Shown here one piece after another: positions 26,991 to 32,689 of a DNA stretch of 64,000 bases. Under the pieces are notes generated by a model that did no database searches, was not told where the DNA came from, and worked only from the letters and a program-made list of their open reading frames with translations. The stretch's first letter is position 1. Each line of letters starts with the position of its first letter. This DNA comes from Lumbricus terrestris (taxonomy: Eukaryota > Annelida > Clitellata > Crassiclitellata > Lumbricidae): contig OX457047.1 of the NCBI GenBank assembly GCA_949752735.1, forward strand, positions 11,845,976 to 11,909,975. The letters run 5' to 3'. The position numbers were made by a program, and so were the translations under genes.

Positions 26991-29161
26991 AAGACAGACA
27001 TACATACATACAGAGACAGAGAGAGACATACAGACATAGATGGAGAGAATACAGAGGCATAGAAAAAGAAAGAGACAGATAGAGTGAGAGACAGAGGGGG
27101 AGACAGACAAACAAACAAACAAACAGACAAACACATTCACACATATACATAGACACGCATATACGGTTTTTTGCCCATATCTTGGCCAGAGGTAAGAATT
27201 TCGAAATGAAATTTTACAGGCTTAAAGACAATTCATATTTACACATGATGGCCAGATTTCATCAAAATATTTCAAACACAACAAAAGTTATACAACTTTT
27301 AGTGAGGCCACTCACCGTTTTTTGACGATTCAAAAACAAAACGCAACAAAAAGTAACAAAAACACGATTTTATTAATTCTCATCTCAAATAACCGTTGTC
27401 AAATAAACTTGGTAGTGCTTCACAACTTCTGTTCAATGTGCCCACCACCAGTGCCAAACCTAATTTTGAGTCTCTTTCCAAAGTTCTCGATGGACCTGTT
27501 GATTAATTTGACAGATTTCATATTTACCAATTTGATTGTCGTCTTGCTAAGTGACTTCTCAGCGACGTGCAGCTACGCTGGTACCTTGTTTCTTTTTTAA
27601 ATAGTAACAATAATGATCATCTGGCAAAATCAAGGCTATTTGATAACAAATATTTGAGAGGAGACTTAATAAAATATTATTGTGATTTTGTTAATTTTTG
27701 TTGCGTTACCCTAATGAATCGTCAAAAAACGGTGCTGGCCTCACTGAATGTGGTATAGTTTTTGTTCTGCTTGAAATATTTTGATGAAATCTGGCCATCA
27801 TGTGTAAATATGAATTTTCTTTAAGCCTATAAAGTTTCATTTCGAAATTCTTACCACTGGCCAAGATATGGGCAAAAAACCGTAGGTGGTTACTTTTTTA
27901 TGGCCCACCCTGCAGAGACAGACACACGGTTGAACATACACATAGACAGAGAGACAGACAGACAGACAGACAGATGGACACATTGGACAGGCATACACAC
28001 GAACGAACCAGTACATTCATGTGACATAAACACACACAGATACATCAACCCACAGATAGGCAGACATAGTATAGAGAGACAGACAGACAGACAGAGAAAC
28101 AGATAGAGACAGAGAAAGGTAGATGGTGATCGACAAACAGACAAGCAGAGAGAGACAAGAGAGAAGAGAGAGATTGACAGACATAGAGCGAGGCAGACAG
28201 ACAGGCAGACACAGAAAGAGAGAGTGAGACATACAGACATAGACAGAGAGATAATACAGAGGCATAGAAAGAGAGACAGGTAGACATGCAGATAAACAGA
28301 CATACAGATACAGAGACCTCGCCATTTAGGGTTCCCGTGAAAGGGCTATTGTACTAGCCTGATATTTGCCTTAAATATAGGCCTGCATGGGTCCGTAAGG
28401 CGATACTCTAACGCTAAGCGTAAAGCACCAGCTTTTTTACGAGCGTTGCGTTGTATCAGAAGTTGCCCAGAGAATGATTTAGGCTATAGGCCAATCTCAA
28501 ATCCCAAGTCCCGCTACCGCAGTAAGGTAGAGCAGCTGTTACGGCGGGTTTCATCGAGGACGAGAAAGATCGAAATAACCTTCTCGTTCAGATAAACAAG
28601 CATTATTAAATTAAGTTTATAAACGTGGCAGCTGAATTTAATTTCCTATCTTCCGGATAGGCACAATTATCATTTAATCCAGGGCGTCAACACAACAGAA
28701 GTGAAATATCTGCTACCAAGTGAATTTGACAGGCACTCATCGTTGCTACTTACTTACTCAACCTCTTCCGGTGGAACTAAAATGGCGTCCATGTTAGCTG
28801 AGCAATCAGAACGCAGGAATCCGTTTACCATTGCGCCTATAGGAGAAAGCCGAACTCTCAGTAATAGAAGGCTCTGCCCGCTGACAGTCCTAGAAAGAAT
28901 AAAATAATGCAAAGAAATGCCGATCAGTTGAATACATTTTTTACAGTTTGACAGCTGTTAAAGTTCTTCCTCTGTTGAGATTGTGTTATCATTCAACATG
29001 CCGCACCTGTCAGGTCTTAAATCTTTTGTGGCATTCTGATCCCTTACCAATTTGAGCTCCAGATTTGTTGAGACTTCTTCTGCGAATACCATAATGAGCC
29101 ATCAATGCCGGAACTACAACTGCCAAAACGCAGCGTACGGGAGAAACTGGTTCCCAAACAT
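2557..29161 (-). CDS. TMEM19: TMEM19 (DUF92 family multi-pass membrane protein), five 3' exons; 5' end not found
   Basis: Five minus-strand segments with consensus AG/GT borders join in one frame: 29161-29048, 22351-22214, 19886-19632, 7169-6954 and 2732-2557 (stop TGA 2559-2557). Together they give about 298 residues that follow vertebrate TMEM19 (about 336 aa) in order. Landmarks are SPVRC followed by VVVPAL, SKITKW, YSASW, GDTFASE, KGTNG, QWPI, VDSFLGAT, and a C-terminus with GIPVLDNHGVNLLSS. TMEM19 belongs to the DUF92 integral-membrane family, which includes plant VTE6 (phytyl-phosphate kinase); the animal function is not settled. Hydrophobic stretches in each exon fit a multi-pass protein. 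All visible junctions are phase 1, and four split a Gly codon as G|GA. The missing part is the N-terminal roughly 30 residues. It should lie upstream on the minus strand (above 29161) or outside the window. Introns are very large and full of transposons. No frameshift or stop is seen in the exons, so the gene looks functional. Confidence 0.93.
2780..4194. mobile_element. hAT-type element, TSD CACATCAC
   Basis: The ends CAACGTTCCCTCTAA and TTAGAGGGAACGTTG are perfect 15-bp inverted repeats. Flanking 8-bp repeats CACATCAC (2772-2779 and 4195-4202) are exact. It is 1415 bp long and lies in the last TMEM19 intron. Only short broken frames are present, so it is a non-autonomous or decayed copy. 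The subterminal regions are GC-rich (TGCGCGG motifs on both sides). Confidence 0.88.
4458..4600. mobile_element. Short hAT MITE, TSD GTACAAGA
   Basis: This 143-bp element starts CAGCACTTAAAG and ends CTTTAAGCTCTG, between exact 8-bp repeats GTACAAGA (4450-4457 and 4601-4608). It belongs to the same family as 5881-6058 and the segment around 44270-44338/45550-45570, sharing AAGTGCATGG, GTCCATGACCGTCC and ACACTTTAAG. Confidence 0.85.
4641..4984 (+). mobile_element. L2-like LINE, 3' fragment
   Basis: It encodes the LINE C-terminal signature YLCELCLPLS...GRRAL...HGDLTVPFTR...SFSLVGPTAWNGLPLTL. This is followed by the 3' hairpin GTGCCTCTGAGTAGG...CTTGAAGGGGCGC, TATATAAATTACGATTAC and a TGATTGATGGATTG tail. 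The 5' end is truncated. It is inserted in an older RT fragment. Confidence 0.75.
5300..5560 (+). repeat. Dispersed repeat family S, copy 2
   Basis: It matches copy 1 (1041-1215): a G-run, GCCGAGGTGCGAAGCGCCGAG, then CACTGCAATGGTAGCATC. It is non-coding, and its boundaries are approximate. Confidence 0.55.
5881..6058. mobile_element. hAT MITE, TSD CATATCAC
   Basis: This 178-bp element begins CAGTTCTTAAAGTGTGG and ends CACACTTTAAGCCCTG. The 8-bp TSD CATATCAC (5873-5880 and 6059-6066) is exact. It contains a near-direct internal duplication of the GCCTGGATGCCCCTTA block. It is the same family as 4458-4600. Confidence 0.87.
6068..6430 (+). mobile_element. L2-like LINE, 3' fragment
   Basis: Broken coding (YRIAMTVWHCLLGYVPAYLFELC) is followed by the 3' hairpin AGCACCTCTGAGTAGAATTC / TTGAAGGGGCACTATATAAA and a GAATGAATGAA tail. 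It is 5' truncated, with stops in frame. Confidence 0.65.
6954..7169 (-). CDS. TMEM19: TMEM19 internal exon (GTNG...VDSFLGATLQYSG)
   Basis: This is a 216-bp exon, phase 1 at both ends, with acceptor TTTACAG and donor CAG|GTTCTG. It encodes the conserved GTNGAVS, QWPILVLGG and GSLVDSFLGATLQYS segments, including two hydrophobic helices. The intron between this exon and the terminal exon holds hAT elements, LINE pieces and other repeats. Confidence 0.92.
8131..8491 (+). repeat. 176-bp higher-order duplication within array 1
   Basis: The block 8131-8306 is repeated at 8307-8491 with almost no changes (period 176). Both contain GGATCATCACTGGAAAAC and the ACACAACAAGGTTCGTGG run. The surrounding array is far more diverged, so this duplication is recent. 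Confidence 0.85.
8945..9178 (-). mobile_element. tRNA-derived SINE with L2-type 3' tail
   Basis: Read on the minus strand, a tRNA-like head (GTGGTGTAGTGGTGGC, then box B GGTTCGAATCC, 9178-9105) leads into a body with GGGCAAGTCCTTCACTC and GCGCTTCGGCGTGAAACTC. The L2-like hairpin GAGCGCCTCTGAGTAG...TTGAAGGGGCGCTATAAC follows, then a (CAAA)n tail. A nearly identical full copy is at 40415-40650 on the plus strand. It is inserted in the GGAACAT array. Confidence 0.87.
9350..9712. other. Intronic stretch with no recognisable feature
   Basis: No coding frame, repeat or RNA gene could be supported here. It separates the first array from the SINE tail fragment. Confidence 0.4.
9716..9800 (-). mobile_element. 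3' tail fragment of the tRNA-SINE/L2 family
   Basis: On the minus strand it reads GAGTGCCTCTGAGTAAAAATC / TTGAAGGGACGCTATAACAAG, the shared SINE/L2 3' hairpin. It directly abuts the (ATT)n tract that borders the next RLE element. Confidence 0.6.
9801..9830. repeat. (ATT)n microsatellite, 3' border of RLE copy G
   Basis: It consists of ATTATT repeats with one ACT interruption. It corresponds to (AAT)n at the 3' end of the minus-strand retrotransposon copy. Confidence 0.8.
9831..11617 (-). pseudogene. RLE-type non-LTR retrotransposon copy G, 5' truncated and broken
   Basis: Minus-strand frames encode the downstream RT (SQVGRQQDDPLGPLLF, GFLDDLTLGG at about 11340-11290), the C-terminal Cys/His-RLE region in pieces, and the typical end PLAFETLGPIN...FLFQRLSLTIQRFNAVAFRGTF up to 9904. 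The RT loop has QQDDPLG where sister copies have QQGDPLG. Several frameshifts separate the pieces. Its 3' UTR keeps the stem-loop at 9834-9860. It is bounded by (ATT)n on both sides. Confidence 0.85.
9834..9860 (-). other. Conserved 3' UTR stem-loop of RLE element (copy G)
   Basis: In element orientation CGCGAGG-GATCCTAAATA-CCTCGGG can pair as a short stem. The same structure sits just before (TAA)n in copies at 55239-55263 and 56038-56062. It is a candidate recognition site for target-primed reverse transcription. Confidence 0.55.
11618..11650. repeat. (ATT)n microsatellite between RLE copies
   Basis: This pure or nearly pure ATT tract lies between copy G and the 3' tip at 11651-11797. Confidence 0.85.
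11651..11797 (-). mobile_element. RLE retrotransposon 3' tip (about 147 bp)
   Basis: On the minus strand it encodes LTEATQDRLKTSYLLQRISV then AVQQGNAICFSSTLPL and a stop, the diverged C-terminus of the same protein family (compare FLFQRLSLTIQRFNAVAF). It is flanked by (ATT)n on both sides, so it is a separate, extremely 5'-truncated insertion. Confidence 0.7.
11800..11846. repeat. (ATT)n microsatellite, 3' border of full-length copy H
   Basis: About 15 ATT units. On the minus strand the tract is (AAT)n and it supplies the stop codon of the 989-codon ORF. Confidence 0.9.
11841..14810 (-). CDS. Intact ORF of RLE-type non-LTR retrotransposon, copy H (zinc finger - RT - CCHC - endonuclease)
   Basis: Uninterrupted 989-codon ORF. 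Residues 26-56 hold a Cys/His cluster (C26, C29, H43, H45, C52, H56), a likely DNA-binding finger. RT spans about 270-620: DGLRPQHL (295-302), motif A LDFKNAF (419-425), QQGDPLG (472-478) and catalytic YMDD (501-504). The conserved MGGLGIRR follows at 663-670. A C-terminal Cys/His motif (C804, C806, H816, C820) precedes KRPD (861-864) and D880, the restriction-like endonuclease (RLE) signature of R2/R4/Hero-type LINEs. It ends QRFNSVAFRGSF...DFVE. No apurinic endonuclease domain is seen. The stop is the first TAA of the (TAA)n tract, so there is no 3' UTR. ATG at 14810 is the first in frame. The element lies in a TMEM19 intron, same strand as the gene. The exact clade (Dong/R4, Hero or Utopia-like) is unresolved. 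The intact reading frame suggests a young copy. Confidence 0.93.
14811..15120 (-). other. 5' leader of RLE copy H
   Basis: About 300 bp lies between the ORF start and the 5' microsatellite border at about 15110-15147. No coding is seen. At the 5' border the tract changes from AAT to ATT orientation (plus strand), so the exact 5' end is ambiguous by about 12 bp. Confidence 0.6.
15110..15148. repeat. AAT/ATT microsatellite, 5' border of copy H
   Basis: AATAATAATAAT changes into ATTATTATT... on the plus strand. It marks the upstream target flank of the full-length RLE element. Confidence 0.85.
15149..15634. other. Intronic stretch, nothing recognised
   Basis: AT-rich sequence between the RLE copy and a hAT MITE. 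No frame or repeat could be supported. Confidence 0.4.
15643..15979. mobile_element. hAT MITE, TSD TTCTACAC, with internal 37-bp tandem repeats
   Basis: Begins CAGCAGTTTTCAAACTC and ends TCTGAAAGCACCTG. The 8-bp TSD TTCTACAC is exact (15635-15642 and 15980-15987). It is 337 bp, with a four-unit minisatellite inside. Confidence 0.85.
15741..15883 (+). repeat. 37-bp minisatellite, about 3.9 units
   Basis: Units start CAGAACCCACTATGGGAAAC at 15741, 15778, 15815 and 15852. They are identical except where the last unit ends. It lies wholly inside the hAT MITE. Confidence 0.93.
16068..16485. mobile_element. Probable hAT-type MITE, TSD not confirmed
   Basis: Left end CAGTGTTTTCCACCC and right end GGGTTGGAAACCAGTG are imperfect inverted repeats. 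Subterminal GGGCCAC and GTGGCCCT-like blocks are mirrored. No matching 8-bp flank was found, so an end may be damaged. Confidence 0.5.
16975..18525 (+). pseudogene. L2-like LINE reverse transcriptase remnant
   Basis: Broken frames give SFVVPQGSVLGPILYLLYTA and HLYADDVKTFVHG (RT motifs B and C), then CLNPTKIQLIWFGTKQQ, IRDLSITLDSTLSFSDH, MNSAARLIARLPRYSHI, DVLHWLTAASRIQFK and FAIVGPSM. These are the order and wording of L2-clade LINEs. It ends with the hairpin GAGCGCCTCTGAATAG...AGAGGCGCTTTATAAATG. Several stops and frameshifts, plus a Harbinger-like MITE at 17360-17787, disrupt it. Confidence 0.82.
17360..17787. mobile_element. PIF/Harbinger-like MITE, TSD TTA
   Basis: Ends GGGGCCGTCCATAAAGTACG and CGTACTTTATGGACGGCCCC form long inverted repeats. 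The 3-bp TSD TTA (17357-17359 and 17788-17790) fits PIF/Harbinger. It is 428 bp with a GGGGGAGGG block near each end and no coding. It sits in the L2 RT remnant, whose frame is restored by removal. Confidence 0.82.
18640..19110 (+). repeat. G-rich minisatellite, about 2.5 long degenerate units
   Basis: Three successive units of about 165-175 bp each contain a GAGGAGGA...AACAATTTGC-like opening (lost in the third), an ACGAGAGGC motif, GTCGGAGT-TGATGAG, and a run of GGGGTGG and GGAGTGGGGTG. The plus strand has many GGG/GGGG runs within short distance, enough for G-quadruplex folding in principle. Confidence 0.6.
19111..19631. other. Intronic, (TG)n microsatellite near 19285-19302; otherwise nothing seen
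   Basis: A short TGTGTG run is the only pattern recognised between the minisatellite and the TMEM19 exon. Confidence 0.4.
19632..19886 (-). CDS. TMEM19: TMEM19 internal exon (GQRNWLQVICN...FRQVPKG)
   Basis: This is a 255-bp exon, phase 1 at both ends, with acceptor GTTGCAG and donor AAAAG|GTATTG. It encodes GQRNWLQVICN, SELALVYLID, PVDFQQRYSASW and GDTFASEIGSV, the best-conserved part of DUF92 proteins. The following intron (19631-7170, 12.5 kb) contains the RLE retrotransposon block and the first GGAACAT array. Confidence 0.94.
20215..20741. mobile_element. Possible DNA-transposon remnant with foldback
   Basis: TTCACGAACACACGACCGTA at 20468-20490 is inverted at 20719-20741 (TACGGTCGTGCGTCCGTGAA), 21 of 23 bases matching. 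Upstream, TACACTGTGTCCGGATG at about 20211 resembles a Tc1/mariner-type end. Frames are short. The class is uncertain. Confidence 0.35.
20741..21250 (+). repeat. 38-bp satellite, 13 full units plus a partial
   Basis: Units start GAACTCATGTCACAAGAAGT at 20741 and recur every 38 bp to 21235. Units are nearly identical; a few carry CACAGGAAG instead of CACAAGAAG. The last partial unit resumes at about 21376 after an L2-tail insertion. Confidence 0.95.
21251..21375 (-). mobile_element. L2-type 3' tail inserted in the 38-bp satellite
   Basis: The plus strand shows (TTCA)n, TATATAGCGCCCCTTCAAG and ACTCAGAGGCGCTCCC, the reverse of the L2 3' hairpin. Satellite sequence (GGAAATACTGAACTCATGTC) resumes at 21373. 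Confidence 0.65.
21397..22190. other. Intronic stretch, no recognised feature
   Basis: A 130-codon plus-strand frame begins in the satellite edge and matches nothing known to me; I treat it as chance. No other pattern was supported. Confidence 0.35.
22214..22351 (-). CDS. TMEM19: TMEM19 internal exon (FLVGLIMTLS...DFREG)
   Basis: This is a 138-bp exon, phase 1 at both ends, with acceptor CTTTTAG and donor GAAG|GTACTT. It encodes a membrane segment (FLVGLIMTLSSYCFMASLL) followed by SKITKWRSSQKRKLEIDFREG, matching the vertebrate SSKLTKW...EYKEG region. Confidence 0.9.
22920..23460 (+). pseudogene. L2-like LINE remnant
   Basis: Pieces SVRNLGVTLDSSVLTH and THFCYFQLRRLRVIRRS match the L2 RT thumb region. 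The 3' hairpin AAGTGCCTCTGATTGG...GAGAGGCACTTTATAAG closes the copy at about 23440. The middle is heavily decayed. Confidence 0.6.
23465..24132. other. Intronic stretch, nothing recognised
   Basis: There is no supportable gene or repeat. Short frames do not resemble known families. Confidence 0.35.
24141..24603. mobile_element. hAT MITE (CAGTGGCGTAAC ends)
   Basis: Begins CAGTGGCGTAACTAGG and ends CTATTGTTACGCCACTG. Flanks CCTCCCTG (24133-24140) and CCTCCCCG (24604-24611) agree at 7 of 8 bases. Subterminal GGGGCCC blocks are typical of this hAT group. It is 463 bp and non-coding. Confidence 0.82.
25067..25345. mobile_element. hAT MITE (CAGGGCCGGATTAAG ends), TSD CTGGCAGT
   Basis: Begins CAGGGCCGGATTAAG and ends CTTAATCCGGACCTG, between exact CTGGCAGT repeats (25059-25066, 25346-25353). 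It is 279 bp with internal ATGACTTTTTTTAG subrepeats. The terminal sequence is shared with the larger elements at 32240-36637 and 44339-45549. Confidence 0.9.
25367..26208. mobile_element. hAT element (CAGTGGTTCTCAAACTTT ends)
   Basis: Begins CAGTGGTTCTCAAACTTTTG and ends CCACTTTGAGAACCACTG. Flanks CGTTAGAC (25359-25366) and CATTAGAC (26209-26216) match at 7 of 8. The 842-bp interior is AT-rich and non-coding. Subterminal GGACCG motifs are mirrored. Confidence 0.88.
26325..26445. repeat. Inverted-repeat arm flanking the GACA block (left)
   Basis: CCGCTGACAGAGCCTTCTAT and TACTGAGAGTTCGGC recur inverted at 28775-28895, with similarity continuing for about 100 bp. The pair encloses the entire GACA/MITE complex. 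Confidence 0.7.
26533..27165 (+). repeat. (GACA)n / (CAGA)n-rich microsatellite, left block
   Basis: It opens with about 14 pure CAGA units and degenerates into GACA/CACA/GAGA mixtures. Plus strand lacks T over long runs. Frames reading SVCLSVC on the minus strand are repeat artefacts. Confidence 0.93.
27163..27911. mobile_element. Palindromic MITE inserted in the GACA block
   Basis: Left 27163-27340 (CGGTTTTTTGCCCATATCTT ... TTTTTTGACGATTC) is the inverted copy of right 27713-27888 (GAATCGTCAAAAAACGG ... AAGATATGGGCAAAAAACCG). The arms are about 175 bp with a few differences. The right side runs on to CCCACCCTG at 27911, matching the end of a related copy near 36820; the left outer end seems lost. 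The family is probably Tc1/mariner-like, but a clear TA duplication is not seen here. Confidence 0.7.
27912..28315 (+). repeat. (GACA)n / (CAGA)n-rich microsatellite, right block
   Basis: It continues the same pattern as 26533-27165 on the far side of the MITE, e.g. (CAGA) runs at 27955-27975 and 28080-28100. Confidence 0.9.
28316..29040. other. Intronic stretch; contains right inverted arm 28775-28895
   Basis: The right arm reads GCCGAACTCTCAGTAATAGA, inverse of 26344-26372. The remainder shows no gene or known repeat. Confidence 0.5.
29048..29161 (-). CDS. TMEM19: TMEM19 upstream exon (VWEPVSPVRCVLAVVVPALM...)
   Basis: This is a 114-bp exon, with acceptor TTTCAG at 29163-29162 and donor ATTG|GTAAGG. 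It encodes VWEPVSPVRCVLAVVVPALM, then GIRRRSLNKSGAQIG, matching the vertebrate ISPWRW...VVPVL...KKKSLDHSGAL region. It is phase 1 at both ends, so at least one further 5' exon must exist. Confidence 0.88.
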
Positions 29162-29164
29162 CTG

Positions 29165-30185
29165 AAACAAGTATGTCATACTAGAACTAAAATTTACCTT
29201 TAAATGCTACATTGAAACACACTAGTTAAAACTCTGTGTAATATATAGTCACTGGTTACAGTGCATCGCCTGAGAATATATTCGCGTATCTCCACTTTTG
29301 TGAATTCCGAGATAATCGAGGTTAAAGTTTTGGTAAAATTTTAAGGAAAAAAAATAATTTAGGCAAACAGGCACAAACATCACATTAAAATATCAACATC
29401 AAGGACAGTCGGGCCAGTGAGTTGTAAACAATTTATTTTAAAATATTAATTTTTAAAATTGTTTTTGAGACATTTGTGAATTTTTTTATAAAATGAATTT
29501 AAATCAATTGCAAGTCATCATGACGAGAAGAAATATGAAATGATAAAAGAAAGCAATACACAATCATTTGCGAGTTTCTTCATTTCAATTTTCGTGATTT
29601 TAATACCATTTTTTAATAAAAGAACGTTTTTATTCCCTGGACATATGACACTGATACAATGAAGTGGGCAGTGTATTGATGTCGTATCTCCTTATCATCC
29701 AATCAACGACGAGCTTTCTCTGGAGATACGGCAATGCACTTCTAAACCGTGAATTGGTGCTGGTGATGCGGCAAAAATAAACTGGAGATACGACAAAAAA
29801 TCCTGAAAATGGACAAACAACAGGTAGTTTTCGTTGAATATCTTTAAAACAACTTGCTGTATATCTTAACGATTAAAAGTGATGAAAGATAAACAAGTGT
29901 TTGCTACAAATCAAGTCTAAACTCGATTTTGAAAAATGAAGATACACGAAGATAATTCTGAGGCGACAAGTGGTTGATCATAGATCACAAGATGCATTTT
30001 ATCAGTCAGTTGAAAGGTTACGTAAGCAAGTTGCCAATAGATGCCAAACTTTGGGTTAATGTATTGAGCTTAAGGTATGCTTAAGGTATGCTAAGCCTTG
30101 AAAAGTTTATTAATGCAATGTCTAAAGTTATAATATATAGTTTTATAGCAAAGTCAGTTAAAAGTTTGTAGATGGCAAATATGTG
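29165..30185. other. AT-rich non-coding stretch upstream of the TMEM19 exon
   Basis: This is probably intron. No frames of note were found. GGAGATACG repeats three times near 29710-29790 without a clear structure. The missing first TMEM19 exon was not found here. Confidence 0.4.
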
Positions 30186-30189
30186 AGAA

Positions 30190-30995
30190 TACTCTTTGAA
30201 AACGCAATTCATATGGCTGGGAACTCGCCAGCAGCTGGCCAAGATTGATTTGGCAGCTCTCACACATGAGTTTCCCCTTGTAATCTTCTCTACCTCTGTT
30301 CGAGACCTTGGGGTCATCTTAGACCAAGAACTCTCCTTCTCTAAGCACATTATCTTCCCTGTCACGTGCCTGCTATTACCAAATTCGACAGCTGCGCATC
30401 GTTGCTCACTCTCTCTCATTCACTGCATCTTCTACTCTTGTCCATGCCTTTTTTTGCAGCCGCTTAGATTACTGCTCCTCTCTTTATGTTGGCCTCCCAC
30501 AGGTTCGTCTGAACTCCTTGGTTAGGGTCCTTTGATCTGCAGCACGCTTGGTTGGTGGCATCTCCCAGTTTGCTCACGTATCTGCCTTCATGAGGGATGA
30601 CCTCCACTGGCTCCCACTGTAGCAACGCATTGCTTATAGAGTTTCGTCTATAGCTTGGCGCTGCATTCTGTCTCAAGCTCCATCCTACCTATGTGAGCTT
30701 TTTACTCCAGTCTCGGTTTCTCTGGGCCGTCGTTCGCTGTGGTCAGCTGCCCGCGGTGACTATCTTGTCCCTTTTTGTCGTACCGCTACCATGCAGCGAA
30801 GAGCATTTTCCGTGGTGGGTCCAGCTATCTGGAATGGCCTCCCTGCGGCTCTCCGTTCGGTCCCCGTGACTCTGCTGGCTCTTTCTACTGTCTTCTCAAG
30901 ACCTTTCTCTTTGACCAGGCTTGGGTTGGGAGTGCCTCTGAGTAGAGTTCTTGAAGGGGCGCTATATAAATTTATGTGATTGATTGATTGATCCA
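30190..30995 (+). pseudogene. L2-like LINE, 3' third
   Basis: Frames give TQFIWLGTRQQLAKIDLAAL, SVRDLGVILDQELSFSKH, DDLHWLPL, APSYLCELFTPVS, SLWSAARGDYLVPF and AFSVVGPAIWNGLPAALRSV, then the hairpin GAGTGCCTCTGAGTAGAG / TTGAAGGGGCGCTATATAAA and a (TGAT)n tail. Four or five stops/frameshifts interrupt it. This is the best preserved L2 tail in the window. Confidence 0.85.
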
Positions 30996-31194
30996 TTTTA
31001 CTGCATAAGAGCTCAAGCAGACAAGAAGCTTTTCCATGTCATGTAATGTCATATCTCCATCAACGCTTCGCAACAGTTGGCTACACAAACGGATCATAAC
31101 TGTCCAATGTCTCCTGTTCAGAGCCGCATTCAATAGGTCGGTGCCCACGACTCCACGAGTCCAGTCCATTTCAAGTTGTAATCAATCCATGAAA

Positions 31195-31350
31195 TTATTG
31201 GCCATGGTATGTTTTCGAGGAAAATTTCGACCAAATGACTAAAAAAGGTCATCAACTTTTTTGACAGAGAAAATATTTTTTCCCTGGAGATTTCGGACAA
31301 ATTGCTAAAAAAAGTCGTCAGAAATTTTGGCCGGCAAAAAATTGAAAATT
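31195..31350. repeat. ATGACTAAAAAA subrepeat block
   Basis: Two units of TTTCGACCAAATGACTAAA / GGACAAATTGCTAAAAAA with GTCATCA/GTCGTCA follow-ups match the interiors at 1290-1775 and 25090-25280. Confidence 0.5.
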
Positions 31351-31740
31351 TCGTCGGCGACTCAGCCATTCGTCCACCCAAAATCTCGCGTCTTTCCTTC
31401 GGCCACTCGTTCGTCCACTGCAAATTGTAGACCAAGTGTCCGCGCATGTCTTTATCGACCGCAATTTGGTGTCGATGCTGACGAACTTGTTCTTCCATAT
31501 CTTTGACAATTTCAACATGAACGTCATCCCCATGGCCAGCTTTGATTTCACTTCACTCGTGGAATTCCCATCTTTAGTAACCCTATTCCCTAAGCACACA
31601 AAAGAATTTACTTGTTCCAGTCTTTCTGCATTCACCAAAATCTCAAGCACCTCTTCAGCATTTGTCATGACTTTTGTCTTTGCCACGTTGATCGACATGC
31701 CATATTTCCTGCAGCACTTTGACGATCTCCCTTAATCAGC
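31350..31740 (-). pseudogene. Non-LTR RT fragment (RTE/CR1-like)
   Basis: The minus frame gives MSINVAKTKVM, LVNAERLEQVNSFVCLGNRV, STSEVKSKLAMG and FMLKLSKIWKNKFVSIDTKL, the RT thumb region of RTE-like LINEs. It is truncated at both ends and its 3' side runs into an ATGACTAAA repeat. Confidence 0.65.
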
Positions 31741-32689
31741 GCCATTTTTCTCAATGCTCAATTTAACTCTTTATTTTTCCGTTCTCACTGTTTATCAAAG
31801 TAAGCGGTGATCATTTCTCTAGCTCTAAGACCTTGCTCATGAAGTGTCTGAATACACATATAATTGTCTGTAATTGAAACCTTGGCCATTTTAATGTTTT
31901 ATAAATTAAAATGTCATTATTTTTATTTAAAAAATAATCGTAAAATTCTTTATTTACCAACTTGATAATCATTTTGCTAAATAATGTCACAGTGACTTAC
32001 AGCTATGCTGGTACATTTCCCTTTTAGAACTCATGTACAGCGTTCTTTCCTTAGGCCTCGGCTGAGCTACGGCACTACATAAAGCGTCTTATTATTAATT
32101 TATTATTATTTTACAAATAATTAATAATTAATGATTATCTGGCAATATCAACATTATTTTATAACAATTATTTGAAATATGACTTAATAAAATCGTTTTT
32201 TGCTACTTTTTGGATCGTCAAAAAACAATGGGTGGGCTCCAGGGCCGGATTAAGCCCTCGGGGGCTTGCCGCCATATTCTAAGGGGGGCCCCTAATAGGC
32301 CGATTCACCAATGTTAGGGGGAAAAATTATTTTTCATTTCATATTGGGCTAGACCCTAGTTTAGTGCCTTTTGGGATCAGGAACATTAGTGCAAAATTAT
32401 AGGCATATACAGTTTTAGTGACACCTCAAGACATGCAAAGTTTTGTAAAACAGCGAAAACGGCATTTTTACTGTCAAATAAAATTTAATGTCAATTTTTA
32501 TTTGAACTGGTCAAGATATTTGAGTAAAATAGTGCATAGGTCATGTCACACTACTATTCAGTGTTCACAGTAATGTAGGTAAAGATCAGAAAGTGTCTTG
32601 TCAGCTCTGTACTTTTTCTTAAGTGAAGTCGTCATGAGACGTCGATCATATTCGGCTATCTGAAACATAAGCTGCCGGTGAGCACAATT

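Noticed and set aside
27163..27888. TA target duplication at the innermost ends of the palindromic MITE
   Set aside because: The right end continues about 25 bp further to a sequence shared with the related copy near 36820, so the inner TA is not the true boundary.
26533..28315. Several frames of 80-200 codons rich in Cys, Leu, Ser and Val (SVCLSVCLS)
   Set aside because: They are six-frame translations of (GACA)n/(CAGA)n and have no start context or domain.
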